The notes under the pieces were generated by a model. The model did no database searches. It saw only the letters and a list, made by a program, of their open reading frames with translations, and had not been told where the DNA came from. Position numbers and translations under genes: made by a program. A stretch of DNA of 39,116 bases from Acidimicrobiales bacterium. Lineage in GTDB: Bacteria > Actinomycetota > Acidimicrobiia > Acidimicrobiales > MedAcidi-G1. Below, in pieces: positions 24,468-35,035 of the stretch (position 1 is its first letter; every line of letters starts with the position of its first letter). The stretch is taken from the NCBI GenBank assembly GCA_022452035.1, contig JAKURV010000020.1, positions 1 through 39,116 of the forward strand, read 5' to 3'.

Positions 24468-24473
24468 GCCCCG

Positions 24474-26561
24474 ATGGCTGATCCGTCGTTACCCGAGTCG
24501 TCCGACGGCGAAGCCACCGGTCAGGTCGGGCCGTCGCGTGGACAGGCGTTTCGCGTAGAAGCGCCCTTCCGACCGGCCGGAGACCAGCCGCAGGCCATCA
24601 GGGAGTTGGCTGACGGCATCCAGGGAGGAGAGCGGTTCCAGACCCTGCTGGGGATCACCGGAAGCGGAAAGAGCGCCACCATCGCTTGGACCATCGAACA
24701 GGTACAGCGGCCCACGCTGGTTATCGCCCCTAACAAGGCACTGGCGGCCCAGTTGGCTAATGAGCTGCGAGAGTTTTTCCCCGACAACCGGGTGGAGTAC
24801 TTCGTTTCCTACTACGACTACTACCAGCCCGAGGCCTACTTGCCGACCTCGGACACCTTCATCGAAAAGGACTCGTCGGTGAACGACGAGATCGACCGGC
24901 TCCGGCACGCCACCACGGCCTCGCTGCTAACCCGCCGGGACACCATCGTGGTGGCCTCCGTCTCGTGTATCTACGGCCTGGGCTCCCCGGAGCACTACGA
25001 GGGACAGCTCCTGGTTCTGGAAGTCGGCCAGGAGGTCAACCACCGTGCCACCTTGGGGCGCCTCATTGACATGCACTACGAGCGGAACGACATGGTGCTG
25101 GAACGCGGCCGGTTCCGCGTCAAGGGCGACACCCTGGAGGTTCACCCGGCCTACGAACAGACCGCCTTTCGCATCTCGCTGTTCGGCGACGAGGTGGAAG
25201 CCATCACCGAGGTGGACCCCCTAACCGGGGCGCACCTCCGCCAACTAGACGACCTTGTGGTCTTCCCGGCCACTCACTACATGGCTGATGCGGCCAACAT
25301 CCGGCGGGCCATCACCGGGATCGAAGATGAATTAGCTGAGCAGCTGGCCCGATTCGAAGCCGACAATCGTTTGCTGGAAGCCCAGCGGCTCCGGATGCGA
25401 ACCGAACACGACCTGGAGATGCTGGCCGAGATGGGGTACTGCACCGGGGTCGAGAACTACTCCATGCACCTAGACGGCCGGACCTACGGCGAGCGGCCCT
25501 ACACCCTGCTGGACTACTTTCCTGACGACTTCCTGGTGGTGCTCGACGAGTCCCACGTCGGCGTCCCGCAGCTCCACGGCCAATACGCCGGAGACCGGAG
25601 CCGCAAGGAGACCCTTGTCGAGCACGGTTTTCGGCTCCCGTCGGCAGCCGATAACCGGCCACTGACCTTTGACGAGTTCATGGGCCGGGTAGGCCAGGTG
25701 GTGTTTCTGTCGGCCACGCCCGGTGACTGGGAATTGAACGCCAGTAGCAGCGTGGTGGAGCAGATCGTGCGGCCTACCGGCCTAGTCGACCCCGAGGTCG
25801 TGGTGCGGCCCACCAAGGATCAGATCGACGACCTCCAGGAGATGATCGCCGGCCGGGTGGCCGCCGAGCAACGGGTGCTGGTGACCACCCTGACCAAGAA
25901 GATGGCAGAGGACCTCACCGACTACCTGGTTGAGCAGGGGATCAGGGTCCGCTACCTCCACTCCGACGTGGACACCGTGCGACGAATCGAGATCCTCCGG
26001 GACCTCCGCCTCGGCGAGTTCGACGTACTGGTCGGCATCAACCTGCTCCGTGAGGGCCTGGACCTCCCGGAGGTCTCCCTGGTGGCCATCCTGGACGCCG
26101 ACAAGGAGGGCTTCCTGCGCAGCGAGACCTCCCTTGTCCAGACCATTGGTCGCGCGGCCCGGAACGTGGACGGAGAAGTGGTGATGTACGCCGACAAGGT
26201 CACGCCGTCCATGCGACGGGCCATCGCCGAGACGAAGCGTCGTCGCAACCTCCAGCAGGCCCACAACGCCAAGCACGGCATTGACCCCCAGACGGTGCGC
26301 AAGGCGGTCAGCGACATCTTGGAAATGATCCGACCCGACTCAGCGACGGCGCCTACGCCCCGCGGACGTAGGCGGAGGACCGAACGCCTGGTTGAGGACT
26401 TCGCCGAGATGGGCCACGCCGACCTCCAACGCCTGCTGTTTACCCTGGAACAGGAGATGGGGGAGGCGGCGGCTGATCTCCGGTTCGAGTACGCGGCCCG
26501 GCTCCGAGATGAGATCAAGGAAATCGAGCGGGAGTTACGGGACCTCTCGGAGGCTGTCTGA
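24474..26561 (+). CDS. uvrB: UvrABC excinuclease subunit B
   Basis: The damage-verifying helicase-like subunit of nucleotide excision repair, 695 residues. Walker A is GITGSGKS (60-67). The beta-hairpin region is [20 protein letters not shown]. Helicase motifs include [57 protein letters not shown] and QTIGRAARN. The C-terminal UVR motif that binds UvrC is seen as [21 protein letters not shown] chose ATG 24474 for the -10 element 6 nt before it. An earlier in-frame ATG (24339) would overlap coaE. It belongs to a uvrB-uvrA-uvrC run. Confidence 0.97.
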   Translation: MADPSLPESSDGEATGQVGPSRGQAFRVEAPFRPAGDQPQAIRELADGIQGGERFQTLLGITGSGKSATIAWTIEQVQRPTLVIAPNKALAAQLANELREFFPDNRVEYFVSYYDYYQPEAYLPTSDTFIEKDSSVNDEIDRLRHATTASLLTRRDTIVVASVSCIYGLGSPEHYEGQLLVLEVGQEVNHRATLGRLIDMHYERNDMVLERGRFRVKGDTLEVHPAYEQTAFRISLFGDEVEAITEVDPLTGAHLRQLDDLVVFPATHYMADAANIRRAITGIEDELAEQLARFEADNRLLEAQRLRMRTEHDLEMLAEMGYCTGVENYSMHLDGRTYGERPYTLLDYFPDDFLVVLDESHVGVPQLHGQYAGDRSRKETLVEHGFRLPSAADNRPLTFDEFMGRVGQVVFLSATPGDWELNASSSVVEQIVRPTGLVDPEVVVRPTKDQIDDLQEMIAGRVAAEQRVLVTTLTKKMAEDLTDYLVEQGIRVRYLHSDVDTVRRIEILRDLRLGEFDVLVGINLLREGLDLPEVSLVAILDADKEGFLRSETSLVQTIGRAARNVDGEVVMYADKVTPSMRRAIAETKRRRNLQQAHNAKHGIDPQTVRKAVSDILEMIRPDSATAPTPRGRRRRTERLVEDFAEMGHADLQRLLFTLEQEMGEAAADLRFEYAARLRDEIKEIERELRDLSEAV

Positions 26562-26634
26562 GGGGCCAGCCCGGTCCGGCAAGGCGATACCCCTGCGAAG
26601 GCCTGCCGGCATCGGGGTCCCGGCGACCCCGGCC

Positions 26635-26640
26635 TAGGCT
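26635..26640 (+). promoter_or_regulatory. -10 element of uvrA, leaderless type
   Basis: TAGGCT lies 8 nt before the uvrA ATG. No ribosome-binding site or clear -35 box is present. Confidence 0.5.
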
Positions 26641-26648
26641 CGCCGGCG

Positions 26649-29504
26649 ATGTCGGACCGGTTGATCGTCAAGGGAGCGCGCGAGCACAACCTCCGGAACA
26701 TCGACCTGAACCTGCCACGCGATCAACTGATCGTGTTCACCGGGATCTCCGGCTCGGGCAAGTCGTCGTTGGCCTTCGACACCATCTATGCCGAGGGCCA
26801 GCGACGGTACGTGGAATCGCTGTCGGCATACGCCCGCCAGTTTCTCGGCCAGATGGACAAACCCGACGTGGACTTCATCGAGGGACTGTCGCCGTCTATC
26901 TCCATTGACCAGAAGAGCGCCTCGCGTAACCCACGGTCCACAGTTGGCACCATTACCGAGGTCTACGACTACCTGCGACTCCTCTACGCCCGGATCGGCG
27001 TGCCCCACGACCCGGAGACCGGTGAACGCCTTGTACGCCAGACCCCACAGCAGATCGTGGACCGGGTTCTGGAGATGGAGGAGGGCACCCGGTTCCAGGT
27101 GCTGGCCCCGGTGGTCCGGGGCCGCAAGGGAACCTACGACACCCTGCTAGCCGACCTGGCAGCCCAGGGGTTCAGCCGGGCCGTCGTGGACGGAGAGGTC
27201 CACGAACTGGGCGACGACCTGGATCTGGCTCGTTACGAGATGCACACCATCCAGGTAGTAGTGGACCGTCTGGTCCTCAGAGACGGCCTAGAACGGCGCC
27301 TCACCGAGTCCATGGAGACCGCCCTGGCCCTAGCCGAGGGGGTAGCCGAGATCCAGGTGGTTCCCCGGGACGGAGAGGTTGACGAAGACGGGGAGCCGGT
27401 AGAACCCCGAACCATCGTGTTCAGCCAACACCTCTCGCGGCCCAGCGATGGAAAATCTTTTGAGGACCTGGCCCCCCGGAACTTCTCGTTCAACAGCCCC
27501 TACGGGGCCTGCACCCACTGCGACGGCCTGGGCACGGTGTTCGAGGTGGACGCCGAGCTGGTGGTGCCCAACCCTGACCTGAGCCTCGCCGAAGGGGCCA
27601 TCGCCCCCTGGTCAGGGGGACGGAACCGGTACTTCGCCCGCCTTCTGGAGGCGGTGGCCGAAGACCAGGGCATCGATTCCGCCGTGCCGTGGCGGAAGCT
27701 GCCCGCCCGACATCGCAAGACGCTCATGGAGGGGGGTATCGGTGGCCGGGTCCAGGTCCGGTACCGCAACCGGTTCGGACGATCGCGGGTCTACTCGGCC
27801 AATTTCGAGGGCGTGATGCCCTACCTCAGGCGTCGGCACCAGGACGCCGAGACAGACGGCCAACGGGAACAGCTCGAGGGTTACATGCGTCAGGTGGCCT
27901 GCCCGGCATGTGCCGGGGCTCGTCTGAACCCCCTGTCATTGGCCGTGACCGTGGACGGCCACTCCCTGTCCGAGGTGTGTGGCCTCTCCATCGCCGAATC
28001 GGCCAAGGTACTCAGCGACCTCGAGCTATCTGACCGCGATGCCCTGATTGCCGAGCAGGTGCAGAAGGAGATCAACGCCCGCCTGGGGTTCCTGCTGGAT
28101 GTGGGCCTCGACTACCTGAGCCTGTCACGCTCGGCTGCCACCCTGGCCGGCGGAGAAGCCCAACGAATCCGGTTGGCCTCGCAGATTGGGAGCGGGCTGG
28201 TCGGGGTGCTCTACGTGCTAGACGAACCGTCCATCGGCCTTCACCAACGGGACAACCGACGTCTCATCGAGACCCTAGAGCGCCTCAGGGACCTCGGGAA
28301 CACGGTGATCGTGGTGGAGCACGACGAGGAGACCATCCGGGCAGCCGACCACGTGGTGGACATCGGGCCGGGTGCAGGCGAGCACGGGGGAGACATCGTC
28401 CACTCCGGCAACGTGGCTGGCCTCCTGAAGCGCTCAGGCTCGCTGACCGGCCAGTACCTCTCGGGAAAAAAGATGATCCCGGTGCCCCAGATCCGACGGT
28501 CGGCCGGTGGCGACCGCCTGCTGGTACGCGGTGCCCGGGAGAACAACCTGCGGGACCTGGACGTGGAGCTCCCCTTGGGGTGCTTTGTCGCTGTCACTGG
28601 AGTATCGGGGTCCGGGAAGTCCACCCTGATAAACGAAATCCTCCACAAGGCCCTGATGCAAAAGGTGTACCGGTCCAAGGTCCCACCGGGCCTCCACACG
28701 GCCCTGGAGGGAGTGGACGGGATCGACAAGGTCATCAACATCGATCAGACGCCCATTGGGCGGACACCCCGCTCCAATACCGCCACTTACACCGGCGTGT
28801 TCGACCACGTCCGGAAACTGTTCGCCCGGACCGAGGAGTCCCGGATTCGGGGGTATCAACCGGGTCGGTTCAGCTTCAACGTGAAGGGCGGCCGGTGTGA
28901 TGCTTGCTCTGGCGACGGCACGTTGCGGATTGAGATGCACTTTCTGCCCGACGTATACGTCCCGTGCGAGGTGTGCCGGGGCCAGCGGTACAACCGCGAC
29001 ACACTGGATGTCCGGTTCAAGGGGCGGACCATCGCTGACGTGCTGGATATGCCATGTGACGAGGCCCTGGAGTTCTTCCAGAATCAGCCGTCCATCACGC
29101 GTCACATGCAGACGCTGGTCGACGTGGGTCTGGGCTACGTGCGGCTGGGACAGTCGGCACCCACCCTGTCGGGCGGTGAGGCCCAGCGGGTCAAGCTGGC
29201 CAGCGAGTTGGCCAAGCGACCCACCGGTCACACCGTCTACATCCTCGACGAGCCGACCACCGGCCTCCACTTTGAGGACGTCCGTAAGCTGTTGGGAGTC
29301 CTCAACCGGCTCGTTGACCAGGGCAACACGGTGATCGTGATCGAGCACAACCTGGACGTCGTGAAAACCGCCGACTGGTTGGTCGACCTGGGTCCGGAGG
29401 GCGGTGACGGCGGCGGGATGGTGGTAGCTACCGGCACTCCGGAGGAGGTAGCTACGGTTCCCGAGAGTCACACCGGGCGCTTCCTGGCCGGGATCTTGGG
29501 CTGA
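26649..29504 (+). CDS. uvrA: UvrABC excinuclease subunit A
   Basis: The damage-sensing ATPase of nucleotide excision repair, 951 residues with two ABC modules. The first Walker A is [14 protein letters not shown], with the signature [16 protein letters not shown] and Walker [13 protein letters not shown]. The second Walker A is [15 protein letters not shown], with [19 protein letters not shown] and [12 protein letters not shown]. Zinc modules are C-T-H-C with CPACAG in the first half and CDACSGDG with CEVCRGQRY in the second. The start [20 protein letters not shown] region is typical. ATG is preceded by a leaderless-type -10. It lies 87 nt after uvrB and 93 nt before uvrC. Confidence 0.98.
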   Translation: MSDRLIVKGAREHNLRNIDLNLPRDQLIVFTGISGSGKSSLAFDTIYAEGQRRYVESLSAYARQFLGQMDKPDVDFIEGLSPSISIDQKSASRNPRSTVGTITEVYDYLRLLYARIGVPHDPETGERLVRQTPQQIVDRVLEMEEGTRFQVLAPVVRGRKGTYDTLLADLAAQGFSRAVVDGEVHELGDDLDLARYEMHTIQVVVDRLVLRDGLERRLTESMETALALAEGVAEIQVVPRDGEVDEDGEPVEPRTIVFSQHLSRPSDGKSFEDLAPRNFSFNSPYGACTHCDGLGTVFEVDAELVVPNPDLSLAEGAIAPWSGGRNRYFARLLEAVAEDQGIDSAVPWRKLPARHRKTLMEGGIGGRVQVRYRNRFGRSRVYSANFEGVMPYLRRRHQDAETDGQREQLEGYMRQVACPACAGARLNPLSLAVTVDGHSLSEVCGLSIAESAKVLSDLELSDRDALIAEQVQKEINARLGFLLDVGLDYLSLSRSAATLAGGEAQRIRLASQIGSGLVGVLYVLDEPSIGLHQRDNRRLIETLERLRDLGNTVIVVEHDEETIRAADHVVDIGPGAGEHGGDIVHSGNVAGLLKRSGSLTGQYLSGKKMIPVPQIRRSAGGDRLLVRGARENNLRDLDVELPLGCFVAVTGVSGSGKSTLINEILHKALMQKVYRSKVPPGLHTALEGVDGIDKVINIDQTPIGRTPRSNTATYTGVFDHVRKLFARTEESRIRGYQPGRFSFNVKGGRCDACSGDGTLRIEMHFLPDVYVPCEVCRGQRYNRDTLDVRFKGRTIADVLDMPCDEALEFFQNQPSITRHMQTLVDVGLGYVRLGQSAPTLSGGEAQRVKLASELAKRPTGHTVYILDEPTTGLHFEDVRKLLGVLNRLVDQGNTVIVIEHNLDVVKTADWLVDLGPEGGDGGGMVVATGTPEEVATVPESHTGRFLAGILG

Positions 29505-29585
29505 TCAGCCGAACCACCGGGGCCGACGTTCAGGGTCACAGCGCCGAGAGATGACCCGACGGATCCCCGGTGGCGCTTTGGCCCC

Positions 29586-29591
29586 TACTCT
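29586..29591 (+). promoter_or_regulatory. -10 element of uvrC, leaderless type
   Basis: TACTCT lies 6 nt before the uvrC ATG, with no ribosome-binding site between. Confidence 0.5.
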
Positions 29592-29597
29592 CGGGGA

Positions 29598-31460
29598 ATG
29601 GTCGAACGCCCATCGGCGGGCACGGTGCCCGATGCACCGGGCTCGTACCAATTCCGCGACTCCGAGGGCCGGATCCTCTACGTGGGCAAGGCGAAGAGCC
29701 TCCGGAACCGCCTGAACAGTTACTTCGGCCGTCGAGACCGCCTGGCCTCGCGGACGGCGAACATGCTGGACGAGGCGGCCACCGTGGAATGGATCCAGGT
29801 AACCAATGAGCTGGAGGCGCTCATGCTGGAGTTCAGCCTCATCCAAGAACACCACCCCCGCTTCAACGTGGACCTGAAAGATGACAAGTCGTACCCATTC
29901 CTGGCCGTCACCGTGGGGGACGAGTGGCCCCGGCCGATGGTCACCCGGGGGAAGCGTCGGCGGGGGGTGCGCTACTTCGGGCCCTACGGACACGCCGGGG
30001 CGATCCGGGAGACCCTGGACCTGGTGCTACGCACCTTCCCGGCCCGGACCTGCACCGACGCTAAGTTCCGCGAGCACCAGCGACTGGGTCGGCCATGTCT
30101 GCTCTTTCACATAGAGAAGTGCAGCGGCCCGTGCGTGGGCGAGATCACACACGAGGATTACTCCGAGATCGTCCGCGACCTACTGCGTTTCCTGGATGGC
30201 GACTCTGACGAGGTGGTGGCTCGTCTCCGCTCAGAGATGGCCGCGGCGGCCGATGCCCGAGAGTTCGAGGCAGCGGCCCGGTGGCGGGACCGACTGGCCA
30301 GCGTGCTACAGGCCCTTGAGAAGCAGCAGATGGTGACGTCCCGCAACGAGGACCTCGACGTATTCGGTTTGGCCGGCGACGAGTTGGAGGCCGCCGCCCA
30401 GGTGTTCTACGTACGACGGGGTCGAGTGGTGGGGCGAAAGGGCTTCGTCGTCGACCGGGCCGAAGACCTTGACCGGGGGCAGCTGGTAGCCGAGGTCCTG
30501 TCGGCTCACTACCGGGACGATCCGCCCCGAGGGGTCCCCCGGGAGGTGCTGGTGCCCGACGACCCGGAGGATGGGCCCCTGCTGGCCCGGTGGCTGGGCG
30601 GCGAACGCGAGGGGCCGGTCACCATCCGCGTCCCGAAGCGCGGCGACAAGCGCTCCCTGTTGGAGACAGTGACCCGAAACGCCGACGAAGAATTCGTACG
30701 CCACCGCATGAAGCGGGCCGCCGACCACAACAGCCGGGCGCGAGCGCTGAACGAGCTCCAGCAGGCGCTGTCGCTGCCCGAGGCGCCGCTACGTATCGAG
30801 TGCTTCGATATGAGCCACCTGCAGGGAACCGACTACGTGGGGTCCATGGTCGTCCTGGAGGACGGCCTACCCAATAAATCGGAGTACCGGCGGTTCCGGA
30901 TTCGCCACGTCGACGGCAACGACGATTACGCAGCCATGTCCGAGGTCCTGACCCGCCGGCTGACCGCCTTTCTGAAAGAACGGGCCCTGCCCATCGACGA
31001 GCGACCAGGACGATTTTCCTACCCGCCCCAACTCCTCCTCGTGGACGGCGGCAAGGGACAGTTGGGGGTCGCCGAGCGGGTGGTGGCCGATCTGGGTCTG
31101 GCCGACCGGATCCCAGTGGCTGCCCTTGCCAAGCAGTTTGAGGAGGTGTTTCGTCCCGGTTCCCCAGATCCGGTCAGCCTGGATCGGGGCTCCGAAGGCC
31201 TGTACCTCCTCCAGCGGATCCGGGATGAGTCGCACCGGTTTGCCGTCGACTACCACCGCTTGTTGCGGTCCCGTCGTATGACCGGTTCGGTCCTGGACGG
31301 GATCCCAGGTCTGGGCCCGGCCCGGCAGAAGCGACTCGTGGCGGCCTTCGGTGGAGTGCGTGCCGTCCAGCGGGCTTCCCTTGACGATCTACTGGCGCTT
31401 ACCTGGCTGCCCGATGCAGTGGCCGAGGCCGTCCACGCTGCCGCCCACCAGCCAGCCTGA
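29598..31460 (+). CDS. uvrC: UvrABC excinuclease subunit C
   Basis: Makes both incisions around the lesion. It has 620 residues. The N-terminal GIY-YIG nuclease is APGSYQFRDSEGRILYVGKAKSLR in two pieces (GSYQF and LYVGKAK). The cysteine cluster CLLFHIEKCSGPC follows, then the UVR motif (EFEAAARWRDRL) that contacts UvrB. The C-terminal RNase H-like nuclease has IECFDMSHLQGTDYVGSMV and LLLVDGGKGQLGVA with the catalytic Asp residues. It ends in tandem helix-hairpin-helix motifs (LDGIPGLGPARQKRLVAAFG). It converges on the transporter gene, with only 18 bp between the stops. Confidence 0.97.
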   Translation: MVERPSAGTVPDAPGSYQFRDSEGRILYVGKAKSLRNRLNSYFGRRDRLASRTANMLDEAATVEWIQVTNELEALMLEFSLIQEHHPRFNVDLKDDKSYPFLAVTVGDEWPRPMVTRGKRRRGVRYFGPYGHAGAIRETLDLVLRTFPARTCTDAKFREHQRLGRPCLLFHIEKCSGPCVGEITHEDYSEIVRDLLRFLDGDSDEVVARLRSEMAAAADAREFEAAARWRDRLASVLQALEKQQMVTSRNEDLDVFGLAGDELEAAAQVFYVRRGRVVGRKGFVVDRAEDLDRGQLVAEVLSAHYRDDPPRGVPREVLVPDDPEDGPLLARWLGGEREGPVTIRVPKRGDKRSLLETVTRNADEEFVRHRMKRAADHNSRARALNELQQALSLPEAPLRIECFDMSHLQGTDYVGSMVVLEDGLPNKSEYRRFRIRHVDGNDDYAAMSEVLTRRLTAFLKERALPIDERPGRFSYPPQLLLVDGGKGQLGVAERVVADLGLADRIPVAALAKQFEEVFRPGSPDPVSLDRGSEGLYLLQRIRDESHRFAVDYHRLLRSRRMTGSVLDGIPGLGPARQKRLVAAFGGVRAVQRASLDDLLALTWLPDAVAEAVHAAAHQPA

Positions 31461-31478
31461 GAACACCGAGGCGGGACG

Positions 31479-32327
31479 CTATCCGCCGACGATGCAGGCC
31501 ACGGCGACCAGTGCGCCGACCACGCCCGCTACCTGACCCCGGCTCATCCGCTCGTTGAGGACCGTACGAGCCAAGATGACTGTGGTGGCCGGATACAGCG
31601 AGCTGAGGGCCACGGTGAGGCTGAGCAGCCCGCGGTGTATGGCCATCAGGATGGCGAGGTTGGCCGCCATGTCGAGAAGACCGGCGAAAACAATGGCTGC
31701 GCCGCCCTCAGCCCTCTTCGGGATGGGGGATCGCCCGATGCGGAGAAGCAGCAAGAGGGCTAAGCCGGCCGACACGACGCGGGCGCTAACCAGGGGCCAG
31801 GGGGTGCTGGCCTCGGTGGTGGCGTCCATAAAGATGTAAAACCCGGCGAACCCCACCCCGGCCAGAAGCGCCTCCAGAATCAGGGTGGGGGGAACACGTA
31901 TGGCGCCGGCTAGACGCCAGATGCCGGTGCCGCCGGAAATCAGACCGATGGCGACTAGCCCGAGGAGCACTCCGACCACATTCACCGTTGAAAGGCGCTC
32001 GCCGTGGGCCACCCCCCACAAGACGGGGAGGACGGCGTTGCTGATGGCGGTCGTCGGCGCAACGACGGCCATCGGACCCCGGCCGAGACAGTGGTAGAGG
32101 CAGACGATCCCGACCAGGCCGAACAAACCGGCTAGGGCCCCATAAACCAGGTCCCGACTGGTCACGGCGTCGGCCATGGCCGGAGCAACGGCCAAGATCA
32201 TGACCAGGCCGATCACGTGGGAAGCAGCCACCACCACCAGTACGTGGGTACGCCGGGCCGCCGTCCCGCCGAAAAAGTCACCGGCCCCGAAGAGGACGGC
32301 GGATAGGAGGGCAAGGGCGGCGGCCAT
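31479..32327 (-). CDS. DMT-superfamily (EamA) transporter
   Basis: A membrane protein of 282 residues with about ten hydrophobic helices arranged as two EamA repeats, for example LALLSAVLFGAGDFFGGTAA at the start, and LLSLTVALSSLYPATTVILA with NERMSRGQVAGVVGALV in the second repeat. The family exports metabolites or amino acids. The substrate cannot be told. I chose ATG 32327 because TAGCCT lies 8 nt upstream on the minus strand and the first helix follows at once. An ATG-type start at 32444 would add 39 basic, non-membrane residues and overlap the divergent gene. Confidence 0.88.
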   Translation of the reverse strand: MAAALALLSAVLFGAGDFFGGTAARRTHVLVVVAASHVIGLVMILAVAPAMADAVTSRDLVYGALAGLFGLVGIVCLYHCLGRGPMAVVAPTTAISNAVLPVLWGVAHGERLSTVNVVGVLLGLVAIGLISGGTGIWRLAGAIRVPPTLILEALLAGVGFAGFYIFMDATTEASTPWPLVSARVVSAGLALLLLLRIGRSPIPKRAEGGAAIVFAGLLDMAANLAILMAIHRGLLSLTVALSSLYPATTVILARTVLNERMSRGQVAGVVGALVAVACIVGG

Positions 32328-32335
32328 GCCGGCGG

Positions 32336-32341
32336 AGGCTA
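32336..32341 (-). promoter_or_regulatory. -10 element of the EamA gene, leaderless type
   Basis: On the minus strand TAGCCT lies 8 nt before the ATG at 32327. It is 42 bp from the weaker GATGCT element of the divergent methyltransferase gene. Confidence 0.45.
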
Positions 32342-32395
32342 TGGCGCGGCCGACCGGAGGCCGTGGTCGTGGCCGTGTCGCGCGATGCTCGGACC

Positions 32396-33157
32396 GTGGA
32401 TGACTACCCACCGGACCCCGACCCGTGGGAGGTCCACGCGACATGGTGGCAGGACGGCTTCACCGATGGTGCCGACGCAGAGTACGTGGAGCAGATCCTG
32501 CCCCTGGCCGCCGAGTTGCTGGCCGGCTACGACCGGGTGCTGGACGTAGGTGCCGGGGAGGGCCAGGTCAGCCGGCTGGTAGCGGCCGGTGGGGCCTCGA
32601 CGGTAGTTGGCGTGGACCCCACGGCGGCCCAAGCCAGTGAGGCGACGGCTCGAGGTGGTGGACCCTCGTACCTTCGGGCCGCAGCGGACGACCTGCCCTT
32701 CGACGCAGCGTCGTTCGACGCCGTGGTGGCCTGTCTGGTCTTCGAGCACATCGAGGCCATGGACGAGGCCATCGGTGAGGTGGCCCGGGTGTTGCGACCG
32801 GGCGGACGCTTCGCCTTCTTTCTCAACCATCCGCTGCTCCAGACGCCGGGGAGCGGATGGATCGACGACCAGGTCCTAGATCCGCCTGAGCAGTACTGGC
32901 GGATAGGCCCCTACCTAGTGGAGTCAATGGAGTTGGAGGAGGTCGACAAGGGGGTCTTCCTGCCGTTCGTTCATCGGCCGCTGAGTCGGTACATAAACGC
33001 CCTGGCCGACCACGGCCTAGTACTCCGCCGGATGCACGAGCCGACCCCACCGGACGGGTTTTTGAACCGGGCAGCCGGCTACCGGGCTGCGGTCACCATC
33101 CCACGACTCCTAGTCCTCGTGGCCGATCGGACTCCTGGCGGAACGGGCGGCCCCTGA
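32396..33157 (+). CDS. Class I SAM-dependent methyltransferase
   Basis: A 253-residue Rossmann-fold methyltransferase. Motif I is VLDVGAGEGQVSRLVAAGG, followed by VVGVDPT, the acidic pair AADDLPFDAASFDAVVACL and VARVLRPGGRFAFFLNHP. The arrangement resembles the UbiE/Methyltransf_11 group. The substrate is unknown. Several in-frame GTG codons occur (32363, 32369, 32375, 32396). I chose 32396 because a -10-like GATGCT (32384-32389) lies 6 nt upstream and the protein then begins VDDYPPDPDPW. It is divergent from the EamA gene and 31 nt before rapZ. Confidence 0.82.
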   Translation: MDDYPPDPDPWEVHATWWQDGFTDGADAEYVEQILPLAAELLAGYDRVLDVGAGEGQVSRLVAAGGASTVVGVDPTAAQASEATARGGGPSYLRAAADDLPFDAASFDAVVACLVFEHIEAMDEAIGEVARVLRPGGRFAFFLNHPLLQTPGSGWIDDQVLDPPEQYWRIGPYLVESMELEEVDKGVFLPFVHRPLSRYINALADHGLVLRRMHEPTPPDGFLNRAAGYRAAVTIPRLLVLVADRTPGGTGGP

Positions 33158-33176
33158 GAGCCGGGGAGGTGCCGTC

Positions 33177-33182
33177 TACGCT
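33177..33182 (+). promoter_or_regulatory. -10 element of rapZ, leaderless type
   Basis: TACGCT lies 6 nt before the rapZ GTG. CTGAGA, 17 bp upstream (33154-33159), matches the -35 consensus at four of six places, making this one of the better promoters of the leaderless set. Confidence 0.5.
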
Positions 33183-33188
33183 GGTCCC

Positions 33189-34037
33189 GTGGGCGACCTC
33201 TTGTTGATCACCGGCCTCTCGGGTGCTGGGCGAAGTGAGTTCTCGAAAGACCTGGAGGACCTCGGCTGGTTTGTCATCGACCGCCTACCCCCGGACATCA
33301 GCGCCAAGGTGGCAGCGTTGGCCATGGGTGACGGTGGGGCCTGGAGCCGGGTGGCCTTCGTGCTCCGGGCCGACACGGTGGGTGGCGAGACCCTGGGAGC
33401 GGTGGCCGAGCTGCGGTCTATCGGAGACCGGTTACGTGTGGTCTTCCTGAACTGCTCTACGGAGGCCCTGGTTCGTCGTTATGAGAGCAGCAGGAGACCC
33501 CACCCGTTTTCCGAGAACACGGGCCTTGAGGAGGCCATTCGGGCCGAACGAGAGCTAATGGAACCAGTTCGTGCTGCGGCCGACCTGGTACTGGACACCT
33601 CTGACATGAACGTGCACGAGCTCCGGGACCGGGTGTCGGCCCTCTACGGAGAGGCTGATGACCGGCCGATGCGGACCACCGTCACGTCATTCGGCTACAA
33701 GCACGGCCTGCCGCGCGACGCCGACTTGGTCTTCGATTGCCGATTTCTCCCCAACCCGCACTGGATCCCCGAACTCCGCCCGCTGTCCGGCCTAGACGGT
33801 CCGGTCCGGGAGCACGTTCTCGGTCATTCGGTCACCCAGGAGTTCCTAGATCAACTGGAGGACCTGCTGACCATGTTGCTTCCCGCCTACGTGGCCGAGG
33901 GGAAGTCCTACCTCTCGGTAGCCCTCGGGTGCACCGGTGGCCGTCACCGGTCAGTGGCCGTAGCTGAGACGGTGGCCGAGATGCTCCGCGGTCGAGGATT
34001 CGACCCTGCAGTGAGCCACCGCGACGTCGACCGGTGA
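33189..34037 (+). CDS. rapZ: RapZ/YvcJ-family nucleotide-binding protein
   Basis: A 282-residue P-loop protein. In E. coli RapZ is an RNase adaptor controlling GlmZ RNA. In Gram-positives its role is less clear. The N-terminal P-loop reads GLSGAGRS (9-16), with Arg at position 15 instead of the Walker A lysine, a form I also recall from mycobacterial homologues. LEDLGWFVIDRLPP and SSRRPHPFSE follow. The C-terminal half has FGYKHGLPRDADLVFDCRFLPNPHW in pieces and ALGCTGGRHRSV, the metabolite-binding part. GTG start. The end overlaps yvcK as GTGA. Confidence 0.94.
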   Translation: MGDLLLITGLSGAGRSEFSKDLEDLGWFVIDRLPPDISAKVAALAMGDGGAWSRVAFVLRADTVGGETLGAVAELRSIGDRLRVVFLNCSTEALVRRYESSRRPHPFSENTGLEEAIRAERELMEPVRAAADLVLDTSDMNVHELRDRVSALYGEADDRPMRTTVTSFGYKHGLPRDADLVFDCRFLPNPHWIPELRPLSGLDGPVREHVLGHSVTQEFLDQLEDLLTMLLPAYVAEGKSYLSVALGCTGGRHRSVAVAETVAEMLRGRGFDPAVSHRDVDR

Positions 34038-34900
34038 GTGCTCCGGGTCGGGTCTGCGCCCTAGGCGGCGGCCACGGCCTGGCCACCAGCCTGCGAGCCA
34101 TCCGGACATACGCCCAGGAGATGACGGCGGTGGTATCTATCGCCGACGATGGCGGATCCAGCGGCCGGATCCGAGCTGCGGCCGGCGGGCCGGCACCAGG
34201 GGACCTGAGACGGTGCTTTGAGGCACTAGGGGGTAGCTCGATGCTGACGGCCGAGATGGGGTGGCGTTTTGAGGGGGGCGAATTGCAGGGCCACGCCCTC
34301 GGCAACCTTCTGATCGCTGGGCTAGCTGCCGCTTCGGGCGACCTGGTGGCGGCCCTCGACGAGGTGGGCCGCCTGGTCGGATCTGTGGGACGGGTGCTGC
34401 CGGCGACAAGCCGGCCGGTCGACCTGGTCGCTGACACCGGAGACTGGGAGGTCGAAGGTCAAGTCTCGGTGCACCGGGCGGCAGGAATCGTGGAGCTACG
34501 CCTGTCGCCATCGGACGTACGGTCGCCGCCGGAAACCGTGACGGCTATCGAGGCCGCCGACCAGGTAGTCCTGGGTCCGGGCTCGCTCTACACCAGCGTC
34601 TTAGCGTCCGTTCTGGCCCCCGACGTGGAGGAAGCTCTCGCTCGACGCAGCGGGCCTCTGGTGCTGGTAGCCAACCTCTCGGCCGACGTGGAGGGCCCGT
34701 GGGCGTTAGAGGACCAGATCCGGATTCTCGCTGACCACGGGGTGCGTCCTGACATGGTCCTGGTCGACGAGTCCTACGGTGAGGACTCGGCGGGACCCGT
34801 GGTCCTCTACCGGGCCGCCGTCGCAGTACCGGATGGTGAATCCCACGACCCGCTCCTCTTGGGGAAGGCCCTGGCCCGGTGCACCGCCGCGAACTTGTGA
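34034..34900 (+). CDS. yvcK: YvcK/CofD-family gluconeogenesis factor
   Basis: A 288-residue protein of the YvcK branch of the CofD-like family, required in Bacillus and mycobacteria for growth on gluconeogenic carbon and for normal cell-wall synthesis. It binds UDP-sugars. ALGGGHGLATSLRAI (9-23), VVSIADDGGSSGRIR and PGDLRRCFEAL are the nucleotide-sugar motifs. LGPGSLYTSVLASVL and LVANLSADVEGPW follow. It is somewhat shorter than the ~320 residues usual for the family. The GTG overlaps the rapZ stop. In most Actinobacteria whiA follows directly. Here it does not. Confidence 0.92.
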   Translation: MSAPGRVCALGGGHGLATSLRAIRTYAQEMTAVVSIADDGGSSGRIRAAAGGPAPGDLRRCFEALGGSSMLTAEMGWRFEGGELQGHALGNLLIAGLAAASGDLVAALDEVGRLVGSVGRVLPATSRPVDLVADTGDWEVEGQVSVHRAAGIVELRLSPSDVRSPPETVTAIEAADQVVLGPGSLYTSVLASVLAPDVEEALARRSGPLVLVANLSADVEGPWALEDQIRILADHGVRPDMVLVDESYGEDSAGPVVLYRAAVAVPDGESHDPLLLGKALARCTAANL

Positions 34901-35035
34901 CCGTTTTCCACCATGGGAACCGTGTCGTGGGCCGTGTGACCGGCTAGCAATGTAGGGGTTCGGCGTTCCGCCCGGAGGCCCGTCGGCCGTTCTCACCAAT
35001 TAGCGACGCTCCTGTCGCAGGAGGCAGCACCTTCC
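34901..35035 (+). other. Intergenic region before gap
   Basis: 135 bp without a gene. It ends in an AGGAGG ribosome-binding site (35019-35024) 11 nt before the gap ATG. TAGCAA and TAGGGG near 34945-34958 could be part of a -10 region, but no convincing promoter pair is visible. whiA, which normally occupies this place, is absent and no remnant of it was recognised. Confidence 0.4.

Noticed and set aside
33216-33240. Loss of the Walker A lysine in RapZ as an inactivating mutation
   Set aside because: Arg at this position is, to my knowledge, also found in mycobacterial RapZ homologues, so it is more likely a lineage feature than damage.
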